Assembly: GCA_018969885.1 (NCBI GenBank)
Contig: JAGWXN010000027.1
Coordinates: 1 to 18,816, forward strand
Reading direction: 5' to 3'
Origin: Betaproteobacteria bacterium
Lineage (GTDB): Bacteria > Pseudomonadota > Gammaproteobacteria > Burkholderiales > Burkholderiaceae
Length of the DNA: 18,816 nucleotides
The notes beneath the pieces were generated by a model. The model saw nothing but the letters and a program-made list of their open reading frames with translations, did not search any database and was not told the origin of the DNA. Below are positions 1-6,699 of the stretch, piece after piece; position 1 is the first letter of the stretch, and each line of letters begins with the position of its first letter. The translations under genes were made by a program, and so were the position numbers.

Positions 1-1
1 C

Positions 2-649
2 GGCGCCGGCAAGACCACGCTCATCAACCAGATCGCGGGCGAACTCCGTAGCGACGAAGGCCGCATCGACCTTCTGGGCGAGGATGTCACGCAGTGGCCG
101 GTGGCGCGCCGCGCGCACCTCGGACTGGGCCGTTCCTATCAGATCAATTCCGTCATCGGTAGCTTTTCCGCGGTAGAGAACGTGCTGCTCGCTGTGCAGT
201 CCGGGCCTCGCGGTGGGGGCCACAACTTCCGGTTCTGGAAGCCCGCCACCGCGCCGGGGCCACTCATCGACCGGGTGGACGACATTCTCCAGATGCTGGG
301 ACTGGGTGCCGAGCGCGACCGGCCCGCTGCGGTGCTGTCGTACGGCCAGCAACGGCTGATCGAGCTTGCCATGGCGCTTGCCACCGAGCCGCGCGTACTG
401 CTGCTCGATGAACCGATGGCGGGGTTAGGCCCGGTTGAAACCGAACGCATGATCGAGCTCCTGAAACGCCTGCAGCCGCACTACGCCATGCTGCTGGTCG
501 AACACGACATGCATGCGGTGTTCTCGCTCGCCACGCGGGTGAGCGTACTGGTCTATGGCCGGGTGCTGATCTGCGACGTGCCGTCGGTGGTACGCACCAG
601 CGAAAGCGTGCGCGAGGCCTATCTGGGCGACGAAGAGATCGGCGCATGA
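2..649 (+). CDS. LivG-like branched-chain-amino-acid-type ABC transporter ATPase, 5' truncated
   Basis: This is the cytoplasmic ATP-binding subunit of an ABC importer of the LivG type (HAAT family). The reading frame is open to the left window edge, so the true start lies outside; 215 codons are visible. The first visible residues are the Walker A motif GAGKTT (nucleotides 2-19). The Q-loop lies in GRSYQI (about 128-145), the ABC signature is LSYGQQR, the Walker B region is LLLDEPMAGL, and the H-loop histidine is in VEHDMH. A GTG at 101 is in frame but lies after Walker A, so it cannot be the real start. The LivF-like partner follows after 37 bases in the same direction, which is the usual livG-livF order. 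Substrates of this family include branched-chain amino acids, amides, urea and aromatic acids; nothing here singles one out. The family call is firm and the substrate is unknown. Confidence 0.93.
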   Translation, partial: GAGKTTLINQIAGELRSDEGRIDLLGEDVTQWPVARRAHLGLGRSYQINSVIGSFSAVENVLLAVQSGPRGGGHNFRFWKPATAPGPLIDRVDDILQMLGLGAERDRPAAVLSYGQQRLIELAMALATEPRVLLLDEPMAGLGPVETERMIELLKRLQPHYAMLLVEHDMHAVFSLATRVSVLVYGRVLICDVPSVVRTSESVREAYLGDEEIGA

Positions 650-686
650 GCAGATGCACCCATTTACGGTCTGCCGGAGGTCGCGC

Positions 687-1406
687 ATGACATCGGCGAC
701 GCCACTCCTTGAGCTTGCCGCGGTCGAGAACGGTTACGGCATCAGCCAGGTGCTGTTTGACATCAGCTTTTCGGTGGCCGCGGGTGAATGCGTGAGCGTG
801 CAGGGCCGAAACGGCATGGGCAAGAGCACCACGGTCAAAAGCATCCTGGGCATTCAACCGGTCTGGCGCGGCGGCATCCGCTGGAAAGGCCAGCCGGTGG
901 ACCGCTGGCCGCCACACCGTATTGCGCGCCAGGGTGTGGGGCTGGTGCCCGAAGGTCGACAGATATTTCCCAACCTCACGGTGCGGGAGAACCTGATTGC
1001 CACCGCCGTGTCTCGCCCGGAACGCAGTGCGCCCTGGGACTACGCGCGCGTCGTGCGGCTCTTTCCGCGGCTCGCCGAGCGTGCAAACAATTTCGGTAAC
1101 CAGCTGTCGGGGGGAGAGCAGCAGATGCTTGCCATCGGCCGCGCGCTCATGACCAATCCCGAGTTGCTGATCCTGGATGAGGCCACCGAAGGGCTATCAC
1201 CCCTCATCCGCCAGGAAATCTGGAATGCGCTCGCAACCGTGCGCGCCGAGGGCATGTCGATCCTGGTGATCGACAAAAATCTGCGGCCGCTGCTTGAGCT
1301 GTGTGACCGGCACCTGATCCTGGAAAAAGGACGCGTGGTGTGGTCGGGCAGCTCGGCGGATTTGCGTGCCGATCATGAGGCGCAGCAGAAATATCTGAGC
1401 GCGTAA
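687..1406 (+). CDS. LivF-like ABC transporter ATPase
   Basis: This is the second cytoplasmic ATPase of the HAAT-type importer, 239 residues, close to the usual LivF length. Walker A is GRNGMGKST (residues about 40-48), the signature is LSGGEQQ (about 140-146), and Walker B is LLILDEATEGL (from about 160). The position after Walker B where LivF proteins usually read VEQN here reads VIDKN, so neither the classical H-loop histidine nor the common LivF glutamine is present. I chose the ATG at 687 because GGAGG (676-680) sits 6 bases upstream and the protein then begins at the expected distance from the first strand. An in-frame ATG at 654 would add 11 residues but has no good ribosome-binding site. 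The gene follows livG by 37 bases and is surely co-transcribed with it. Its stop is 9 bases from the stop of the convergent oxidoreductase gene. Confidence 0.93.
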   Translation: MTSATPLLELAAVENGYGISQVLFDISFSVAAGECVSVQGRNGMGKSTTVKSILGIQPVWRGGIRWKGQPVDRWPPHRIARQGVGLVPEGRQIFPNLTVRENLIATAVSRPERSAPWDYARVVRLFPRLAERANNFGNQLSGGEQQMLAIGRALMTNPELLILDEATEGLSPLIRQEIWNALATVRAEGMSILVIDKNLRPLLELCDRHLILEKGRVVWSGSSADLRADHEAQQKYLSA

Positions 1407-1415
1407 GGGGCGAAA

Positions 1416-2912
1416 TCACGCTCCGCGCAGCATCACGCCCTGCGCCAGCAGCCTGCGCTGTACGTCGGCGACATCGACCGCGCGCGGCTGTACACGCGAC
1501 TTGACCGCGACCGCCGCCGCCACACCGGCGCCCTGCCCCGTCAGCCAGCACTGCGGAATCTCGCGCAAAAAACCGTGCGAGTTGCGGTCGCACGCCACAT
1601 GTCGGCCCGGCGCAAGCAGACCATCAAGCGACTCAGGAATCAGGCTTCCGAGCGGCACCGAGATGTTGGGCCATTTGGGATTGACCGAGGGCGTGACGCC
1701 AATCTCATCGGCATGCACCATGGCGGTTGGCCACTGCGCACGGGTGACGCGTGACACGCCGGCCAGTCTTCGCGTATGACGCACGCCGATCTGTGGCCCG
1801 CTCAGCATGATGAACGCACGCTCGAAGCCCGGGGCATGCTCGCGATAAAACGCGAGGATGTTCCGGATCGCTTCGTGCGAGCGGATATCGACGGCGCTGA
1901 GATCATCGACATTGAGCCCCGAGTAGCCAGATTGGCGCGGTCCCATGAACAGCGCCACATCATTACGCCACGAGACATAAGCGCGCTCGAACAACCCGCA
2001 GCGCTCGCGTCCCAGCCGCATGAAGTCGGCAAACTGCTCCGGTTGCCCGCCGCGGAATTCAAGAAACCGCTCCATATCGACACCGCCAAACAAAAAAGCG
2101 GTGTTCATGCAGTGATGGATATCGTCGGGTTCAATATCGGTGTCGCTGCGCGCACCGGCACGCGAGAACAGGTCGCCGTCTCCGGTGGCATCAATCACCA
2201 CATCGGCAAAGATCGCCTGCCGGCCCTCCTTGCTCTCGAACACCACCCCAGTGACGCGACCGTCTTCCACGATCGGCACCGACACCCAGGAGTGATAGAC
2301 CAGCCGCACGCGCCGCTCGAGCAGCATCTGCTGTGACTCGAGCTTGAGCCACTCGGGGTCGATGGTGGGCGCCCAGGTGACGATGCCATGGTGTGCCGAG
2401 GTGCGAAGCGCCCAGTACGACGCCCGCGCCGGGTCGCGCGATCCCCACTCGGTTCGCGGCGGACCCGCCACGGCGTCACGCGGCAGGCGATCGAGCATCT
2501 CTTCGGCAAAGCCGCGGATTGTGGGCTGTCCATCCCAGTCGCTCATCCGGTCGATCCAGATCACCAGGCCACCGGTCGAGAGCCCGCCCAGATGGTTGTA
2601 GCGCTCAAGGACGCAGACATCGACCCCCTCGCGCGCCGCAGCGGCCGCCGCCGCCGTACCGGCCGGGCCGCCCCCCACCACCAGCACCTCGCATCGGTGA
2701 TACACCGGGATTTCGCGCGAGGGTTCGGTCCAGGTGCCCGTGCCGTTTCTTGGCGCCGACCGGCGCCCACCCTCAAAGATGTCCTGCGACAGGATGCGTT
2801 CTTCAGAGATCTGAGTGGTTTTCAAATCGGCCCCCTTGAGTGCGATCATCTTGCGCAGAACCGCGGTATTGAGCAACCCTGCGCTTCGTTGAATGGAAGA
2901 CCCCATCAGCAT
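1416..2912 (-). CDS. FAD-dependent oxidoreductase (FAD_oxidored-like), substrate unknown
   Basis: A 498-residue flavoprotein with a Rossmann-type dinucleotide-binding motif VVGGGPAG at about residues 77-84. It is followed by an acidic strand end VCVLER and the motif LGGLSTGG, the pattern of the FAD_oxidored family (PF12831 type). A second FAD-contact region, VVIDATGDGD, lies mid-protein, and a C-terminal GQGAGVAAAVAV helix resembles the GxxAGxAAA end of this family. About 70 residues precede the FAD motif, which is longer than usual, so the true start could be internal. The ATG at 2912 has GGGGAG (2917-2922 on the complement) 4 bases upstream; the ATG two codons later has 10-base spacing and is equally acceptable. 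No signal peptide or membrane segment is obvious. The gene diverges from the Bug receptor gene and converges on livF, so a role in oxidising an imported compound is plausible but inferred. Confidence 0.85.
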   Translation of the reverse strand: MLMGSSIQRSAGLLNTAVLRKMIALKGADLKTTQISEERILSQDIFEGGRRSAPRNGTGTWTEPSREIPVYHRCEVLVVGGGPAGTAAAAAAAREGVDVCVLERYNHLGGLSTGGLVIWIDRMSDWDGQPTIRGFAEEMLDRLPRDAVAGPPRTEWGSRDPARASYWALRTSAHHGIVTWAPTIDPEWLKLESQQMLLERRVRLVYHSWVSVPIVEDGRVTGVVFESKEGRQAIFADVVIDATGDGDLFSRAGARSDTDIEPDDIHHCMNTAFLFGGVDMERFLEFRGGQPEQFADFMRLGRERCGLFERAYVSWRNDVALFMGPRQSGYSGLNVDDLSAVDIRSHEAIRNILAFYREHAPGFERAFIMLSGPQIGVRHTRRLAGVSRVTRAQWPTAMVHADEIGVTPSVNPKWPNISVPLGSLIPESLDGLLAPGRHVACDRNSHGFLREIPQCWLTGQGAGVAAAVAVKSRVQPRAVDVADVQRRLLAQGVMLRGA

Positions 2913-2944
2913 GAATCTCCCCGCTTCGGCCCATTTTTCACCCG

Positions 2945-2962
2945 ACGTGGTCTAGAGCACGT
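2945..2962. promoter_or_regulatory. 18-bp palindrome between divergent genes, candidate operator
   Basis: ACGTGGTCTAGAGCACGT is symmetric at 16 of 18 positions; only the pair at positions 6 and 13 breaks the dyad. It lies in the 119-base region between the oxidoreductase gene (leftward) and the Bug receptor gene (rightward). An 8-bp palindrome ACCATGGT follows at 2968-2975. A dyad of this length between divergent genes is typical of a homodimeric regulator site. No convincing -35/-10 pair was seen on either strand, and no regulator gene lies in the window. Confidence 0.45.
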
Positions 2963-3031
2963 GGCGTACCATGGTTGCTACATTCGTTGCCTGCGAAGGC
3001 TGCTTCTTTGACAACACGGAGGCCCTGCCCG

Positions 3032-4081
3032 ATGAACCCTCGCCTGCCCCGAACCCTGAGCGCTGATCAGGCCATTCCGCGTACCGACCTCTTCAGGCGC
3101 CAACTTACGCTGAGTGCGATCCTCACGGTGGCGCTCACCGGAGCAAACGCCCTGGTATCACCGGTTGCGCAGGCCCAAACCGCCTGGCCCGATAAGCCGA
3201 TTCGCATCATCGTGCCCTACGGTGCGGGCTCATCACCCGATGTGCTGGTGCGCATCCTCGCCGAGCGAATCGGCCCTCGGCTGGGCCAGCCTGTGGTGGT
3301 GGTCAACCGCCCGGGCGCAGGCGGCAACACCGGTACCGGCTACGTGGCCAAACACCCGCCCGACGGCACCACCTTCGTGGTCAGCACCAACGGCCCATTG
3401 GTCTACAACACGGTGCTCTATCGAAAGCTGGGCTACGACCCGCTCACCGAATTACGACCGGTCGTGCTCGCTGGCGGGCAGGCCAATGTGTGTGCGGTGC
3501 GTGCCGACTCTGGCATCACCAGCCTGATGGGGCTTGTCGAGGCGATGAAAGCCCATCCCGGCAAATTTAATTTCTCTTCCACCGGCGTGGGCAGCCTGTC
3601 GCAGCTGGGAGTGGAGTTGCTCAAGGTGAAGACTGGCACGTTTGCCGTACACATTCCGTATCCGTCATCGCCGCAGGCGATCACTGCCATCCTTCAGGGT
3701 GATGTGCAGTTCGCATGCGTCCCGGCCGTGGCGGTCATGCCGCAGGTCAGGGCAGGCCGAATGCGCGCGCTCGCTGTGTCCACTGCCAAGCGCAGTGAAC
3801 TCACCCCCGACATCCCCACCATGAAGGAAGCGGGTCTGCCCGAGATCGAAAGCGTCGCCTGGATGGCGATCATGGCGCCCGCTGGCACGGCGGATACGAT
3901 CATTCAGCGCATGAACCGGGAGATTAACGAGGCCCTCGCTGCGCCCGACGTCAAGCAGCGGCTTCATGCACAGTTCATGGAGCCGTTGGGTGGGTCGCCT
4001 GAAGATCTGCGCGCCTTTATGCAGAACGAGCTGCGGGTGATGACCCCGGTGATCCAGCGGATCGGGATCACCGCGGACTGA
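3032..4081 (+). CDS. Bug/TctC-family tripartite tricarboxylate-type periplasmic binding protein
   Basis: A 349-residue extracytoplasmic solute receptor of the Bug (TctC) family, which in Burkholderiales binds small carboxylates, amino acids or aromatic acids. The start at 3032 has GGAGG (3018-3022) with a 9-base spacer. An in-frame upstream start at 2975 lacks a site. The N-terminus is a long signal sequence: a 20-residue lead, an RRQLTL stretch (22-27) weakly like a twin-arginine motif, a hydrophobic core (about 28-42), and probable cleavage after AQA at residue 48. The mature start WPDKPIRIIVPYGAG is the Bug hallmark, followed by GQPVVVVNRPGAGGNTG and YVAKHPPDGTT. Later FNFSSTGVGSLSQLG, HIPYPSS and DIPTMKEAGLPE also match the family. 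No TctA/TctB membrane genes are adjacent, which is common for orphan Bug receptors. The last 14 bases overlap the convergent PIN gene. Confidence 0.93.
   Translation: MNPRLPRTLSADQAIPRTDLFRRQLTLSAILTVALTGANALVSPVAQAQTAWPDKPIRIIVPYGAGSSPDVLVRILAERIGPRLGQPVVVVNRPGAGGNTGTGYVAKHPPDGTTFVVSTNGPLVYNTVLYRKLGYDPLTELRPVVLAGGQANVCAVRADSGITSLMGLVEAMKAHPGKFNFSSTGVGSLSQLGVELLKVKTGTFAVHIPYPSSPQAITAILQGDVQFACVPAVAVMPQVRAGRMRALAVSTAKRSELTPDIPTMKEAGLPEIESVAWMAIMAPAGTADTIIQRMNREINEALAAPDVKQRLHAQFMEPLGGSPEDLRAFMQNELRVMTPVIQRIGITAD
4047..4073. other. Perfect 9-bp inverted repeat inside convergent gene ends
   Basis: CGGTGATCC (4047-4055) and GGATCACCG (4065-4073) are exact reverse complements with a 9-base loop. 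The stem lies at the end of the Bug receptor coding region and reaches into the overlap with the PIN gene. A T5 run occurs at about 4086-4090, 13 bases past the stem on the plus strand, too far for a textbook intrinsic terminator. It may form a weak terminator or protect the transcript 3' end, or it may be an accident of coding sequence. Confidence 0.3.
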
Positions 4082-4556
4082 AGAGATTTTTAAGCTTCTT
4101 TCCGCCTGCGTCACGATAGACATCAAAGTCTCGATCGAGCGACACAACATGCGCAATACCAAGCCGCGCCGCCGCCTCGGCAATGGATGCATCAGCCAGA
4201 TCCAGGGGCAGGCTGGCAAAGCGTTGGCAGATGGAGACGACCGACCCGAGCGCGCCATCGGGCGGGTGGTCTAGCCTGAGCGCACCGCGCTGCGCCCAGT
4301 CAAGAAAATCGAGCGCGGCCAGGTTATGGACGCGACGGGCAAGCAGCGCGCAGACCTCGGTCATGACCGGCCAGGTGCTGTGCAGCCGAATATGCTGATT
4401 GGATTCGAGCCACGCAAGGGCCGCCGGATGCCAACGGTCGGCGCGATTGAAGAGTGCAATTAAAGGCCCGCTGTCGATCAGCGCATCACGCGGGGGCCTG
4501 GAACGAAACCACCTGGGATCGGGCTCGGCCGCTGACAGCACCGCGCGAGGGCTCAT
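4068..4556 (-). CDS. PIN-domain toxin, VapC-like ribonuclease
   Basis: A 162-residue PIN-domain protein, likely the RNase toxin of a type II toxin-antitoxin pair. The acidic metal-binding residues are visible: D28 in LIDSGPLIALF, E67 in MTEVCALLA, D122 in DLADASIAEAA, and D141 or D143 in SLDRDFDVY. PIN toxins usually begin only a few residues before the first aspartate; here an extra 24 or so residues precede it. The ATG at 4556 overlaps the antitoxin stop as ATGA, which supports translational coupling, although a GTG five codons later is a possible alternative. The 3' end overlaps the opposite-strand Bug gene by 14 bases. Function is assigned from fold and context; the RNA target is unknown. 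Confidence 0.85.
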   Translation of the reverse strand: MSPRAVLSAAEPDPRWFRSRPPRDALIDSGPLIALFNRADRWHPAALAWLESNQHIRLHSTWPVMTEVCALLARRVHNLAALDFLDWAQRGALRLDHPPDGALGSVVSICQRFASLPLDLADASIAEAAARLGIAHVVSLDRDFDVYRDAGGKKLKNLFSPR

Positions 4557-4810
4557 GCCCCCCGCCCCGCCTGGCGCTCATCCCACACCTCGGCGAGCGC
4601 GCGCTTACGCTCCTGTGCAAGCTCAGCCTGACCGGCATGGCGCCCGAACACCGACCGGCCCAGAGCCCAGGCCGAGTCTGTTTCGGGCTCGCGCGCGAGA
4701 TAAGCGCTCAGGGCATCACGCATGACCTCGCTGATGGAGCGTCCCTCCTGAAGACAACGCTGCCTGAGCGCGGCCTCGAGGGAATCGGGGAGTTTTACGG
4801 TGGTTGTCAT
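4553..4810 (-). CDS. Ribbon-helix-helix (CopG/Arc-type) antitoxin
   Basis: An 85-residue protein with an N-terminal ribbon-helix-helix fold: strand TTTVKLPD (residues 2-9), helix SLEAALRQRCLQEG (10-23), then SISEVMRDALSAYLA (25-39). The polar and charged C-terminal tail is probably disordered until it wraps around the toxin. The stop overlaps the PIN start by 4 bases, the usual antitoxin-first order. A weak AGG lies 8 bases before the ATG at 4810. Antitoxins of this class repress their own promoter, and an inverted repeat lies just upstream (4827-4845). The gene follows the FkbM gene on the same strand after 80 bases but probably has its own promoter in the AT-rich gap. Confidence 0.85.
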   Translation of the reverse strand: MTTTVKLPDSLEAALRQRCLQEGRSISEVMRDALSAYLAREPETDSAWALGRSVFGRHAGQAELAQERKRALAEVWDERQAGRGA

Positions 4811-4826
4811 GATGACGACCTGATAG

Positions 4827-4845
4827 GTAATAAAAACTATATTAC
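4827..4845 (-). promoter_or_regulatory. Candidate autoregulated promoter/operator of the toxin-antitoxin pair
   Basis: GTAATAAAAACTATATTAC is an inverted repeat with perfect 6-bp arms GTAATA and TATTAC and a 7-base spacer. It stands in a short AT-rich island (about 4822-4855) within otherwise GC-rich sequence. Read toward the antitoxin gene, TATAGT (4836-4841 on the complement) matches a -10 box at 5 of 6 positions, so a protein bound here would cover it. The 17-base-spaced -35 is poor (TCGATG, 3 of 6). The operator reading fits ribbon-helix-helix autorepression but is inferred. Confidence 0.5.
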
Positions 4846-4890
4846 ATTAAATTCAGAGCATCGACCAGACCGAAAGACAGATCCCAACGC

Positions 4891-5700
4891 TCAGAAGCGC
4901 GCGCTCAAACCCGCCAGCCAGCGCCCTTCGCACGCCTGAGGCAGGAAGAGATGGTCGCGGTGTCGCTCGGACGCAGTCATCTCGGATGTCTTGACCGGCC
5001 CCGCGGGCTCCAGGGCGTAATGGCTGTAACCGTCTTCCCGGCAAAGGTGTTCGAAGGCGGCCAGATCAACCCCCGGCAGCAACTCGGCCACGATCGCGGG
5101 CCGCAGGTTTTTCAGCAACTCGGGTGCCCCGCGCAACACATCGGCCTCGCGCGATTCCACGTCGATCTTTAAGAGGACTTCGCGGCCAACCATTGAGCTC
5201 AACGGCAGACAAGCATCGAGGCGCGCGACCCGTACCGCGCGTCGCGCCGAGTGCTGCGACCGGAACCCGCTGTTGAGTGATGCCGATGTTTCGATCAAGC
5301 CGTGGTCCGCGCGTGGAAAATACAGCGTTGCGTCCCCCTCGCCAGCCCCCAACGCAACACGATGCAGGGTCAGCCGTTCGGACAATTCCGAGACCCGCAT
5401 ATTGGCCTCGAGAATGCCGGCAATTTCTGCCACGGGTTCGAACGCATGGGCCTCCGTCGCACCGCAGGCCAAAGCCAACAGGCTGTAAAAGCCGGTATTG
5501 GCACCGACATCGATGAATACCGGTTGAATCGCCTGGCACCACTGTGCCACCAGCATCGGTAGCGGCGCCTCATAAGCTTTCCAGCCCTGTCCCAATAAAG
5601 TCATCGCCACCTGATCGCGACCCGCGCAGGTATCCATCCAGAAGCGTCGGTGCTCGCCGTTCACCTGCACATCGGCCTGCGCGAGATGATTGATGAACAT
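4891..5700 (-). CDS. FkbM-family SAM-dependent methyltransferase
   Basis: A 269-residue class I methyltransferase of the FkbM family, whose members often O-methylate sugars on surface polysaccharides or glycoproteins. The SAM-binding motif I is FIDVGANTGFYS (residues about 62-73), followed by AFEP (86-89) at the acidic post-II position. The family signature LLKIDVESREADVLRGA runs from about 176 to 192. No signal peptide or membrane segment is visible, so it is cytoplasmic. The start ATG lies 3 bases after the stop of the upstream glycosyltransferase and has no strong ribosome-binding site, which points to translational coupling. It is the last enzyme of the adhesin-glycosyltransferase run. 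Methylation of a glycan made by its two upstream neighbours is the natural inference, but the acceptor is not shown by sequence. Confidence 0.88.
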   Translation of the reverse strand: MFINHLAQADVQVNGEHRRFWMDTCAGRDQVAMTLLGQGWKAYEAPLPMLVAQWCQAIQPVFIDVGANTGFYSLLALACGATEAHAFEPVAEIAGILEANMRVSELSERLTLHRVALGAGEGDATLYFPRADHGLIETSASLNSGFRSQHSARRAVRVARLDACLPLSSMVGREVLLKIDVESREADVLRGAPELLKNLRPAIVAELLPGVDLAAFEHLCREDGYSHYALEPAGPVKTSEMTASERHRDHLFLPQACEGRWLAGLSARF

Positions 5701-5703
5701 GGC

Positions 5704-6687
5704 TCAAGCGTCCGGCGGTAAGCGATAGTGGGTGGCCGTATCGCCGAGCAGTGTTTCCCATGCGCGACCCAGCTCGGACTGAAAGCGCGCTTCACTGAAC
5801 GCTGCTGCGGTGGCCTGTCCGGCCTGAACCCGAACCGCTATCGCGCCAGCACCGAGCGTCAGCGCTTGATGCAGGGCATGCGCGAAGCCTTCAGCATGGC
5901 CGTCGGCCACCCAGAACCCGTTCTCAGGGGTAGCGTATTCCGTGCCGCCCGCCCCGTCGTAGCCACACACCAGGCAGCCTGCAGCCATCGCTTCCAGCGG
6001 CGGCAACCCCAGCCCTTCGTCCTTGCTGAGGCTGGCGAAAACCAGGGACTCGGCTAAAACCTTTGCCACCTGGGGCCGGGTCATATCGTGAATCTCCACC
6101 CAGGGCACCTCGGCATGTTCCGGGTAGAGCCCGCGGAACAGCGCCTGCAGGAGAGCGATTTCAGCGGGCCGCTTGCGCGGCATGTAGGCAATCTGCCGCC
6201 GCTTGGCCACGCCTCGGGCCGCCTTGGCAAAATGGGGCAGCACCCACGGGTGAACCACCTGCCAGTCGGTTGTCGACCCCCAGCGCTGCAGCGTGTCCCG
6301 GGTGAAATCGCTGCAACACAGACCGCCCGCGAGCGCGTAGGCATTCATGCTGGCAATGTTGGCAAAGCCGCGAAAGGTGTAGAACGGGTTCTGGTTATGA
6401 ATGGCCACCTTGCAGCGCAAAGCGGCCAACTGTTCAAACATGATCGGGGGCGTCACCTCCGGCAGTACCAGCCAGTCCTGGGATGAAAACACCAGCGACT
6501 CCCCCCAGTGAACCATCGGCACCCCATAGGGCTGGCTCGGCACGCCCACGCGAGAGCCTGGGTCGAGCAGCAAGAAGGCGCGCCAGCCCAGGAGCCGGAG
6601 CGCCGCGACATGCTGGAAGTTGACCAGCTCACCCCCGGCGCGCAGCGGCAGCGCGCCGACGTAGTAGATCGATGGCCTGGCGGACAT
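5704..6687 (-). CDS. GT4-like glycosyltransferase
   Basis: A 327-residue GT-B-type glycosyltransferase. The N-terminus YYVGALPLRAGGELVNFQHV (8-27) carries the glycine-rich acceptor-side loop of family 4 enzymes. The C-terminal donor domain has FASLSKDEGLGLPPLEAMAA (217-236), the E-x7-E region that holds the nucleotide-sugar donor, followed by GCLVCGYDGAGGTEYA (237-252). The central linker is short, so the protein is smaller than a typical GT4 enzyme (about 370-400 residues). The gene begins 12 bases after the stop of the TPR-GT41 gene and ends 3 bases before the FkbM start. The donor sugar cannot be read from sequence. It may extend a sugar added by the GT41 enzyme, or act on lipopolysaccharide or capsule; the first is favoured by context only. 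Confidence 0.85.
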   Translation of the reverse strand: MSARPSIYYVGALPLRAGGELVNFQHVAALRLLGWRAFLLLDPGSRVGVPSQPYGVPMVHWGESLVFSSQDWLVLPEVTPPIMFEQLAALRCKVAIHNQNPFYTFRGFANIASMNAYALAGGLCCSDFTRDTLQRWGSTTDWQVVHPWVLPHFAKAARGVAKRRQIAYMPRKRPAEIALLQALFRGLYPEHAEVPWVEIHDMTRPQVAKVLAESLVFASLSKDEGLGLPPLEAMAAGCLVCGYDGAGGTEYATPENGFWVADGHAEGFAHALHQALTLGAGAIAVRVQAGQATAAAFSEARFQSELGRAWETLLGDTATHYRLPPDA

Positions 6688-6699
6688 GGCAGAAGCCGG

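Noticed and set aside
654..686. Earlier ATG for the LivF-like gene
   Set aside because: The ATG at 687 has GGAGG at 6-base spacing and fits family length; the earlier codon has no site.
264..917. Minus-strand 217-codon frame opposite livG/livF
   Set aside because: Arg/Ala/Pro-rich shadow spanning two clearly coding plus-strand ABC ATPase genes.
2975..3031. Upstream extension of the Bug receptor start
   Set aside because: The ATG at 3032 has GGAGG at 9 bases, and the extension adds no sensible signal-peptide feature.
4068..4890. Toxin-antitoxin pair as part of a mobile element
   Set aside because: No integrase, transposase, terminal repeat or tRNA attachment site was seen nearby, and the composition change is limited to the short promoter region.
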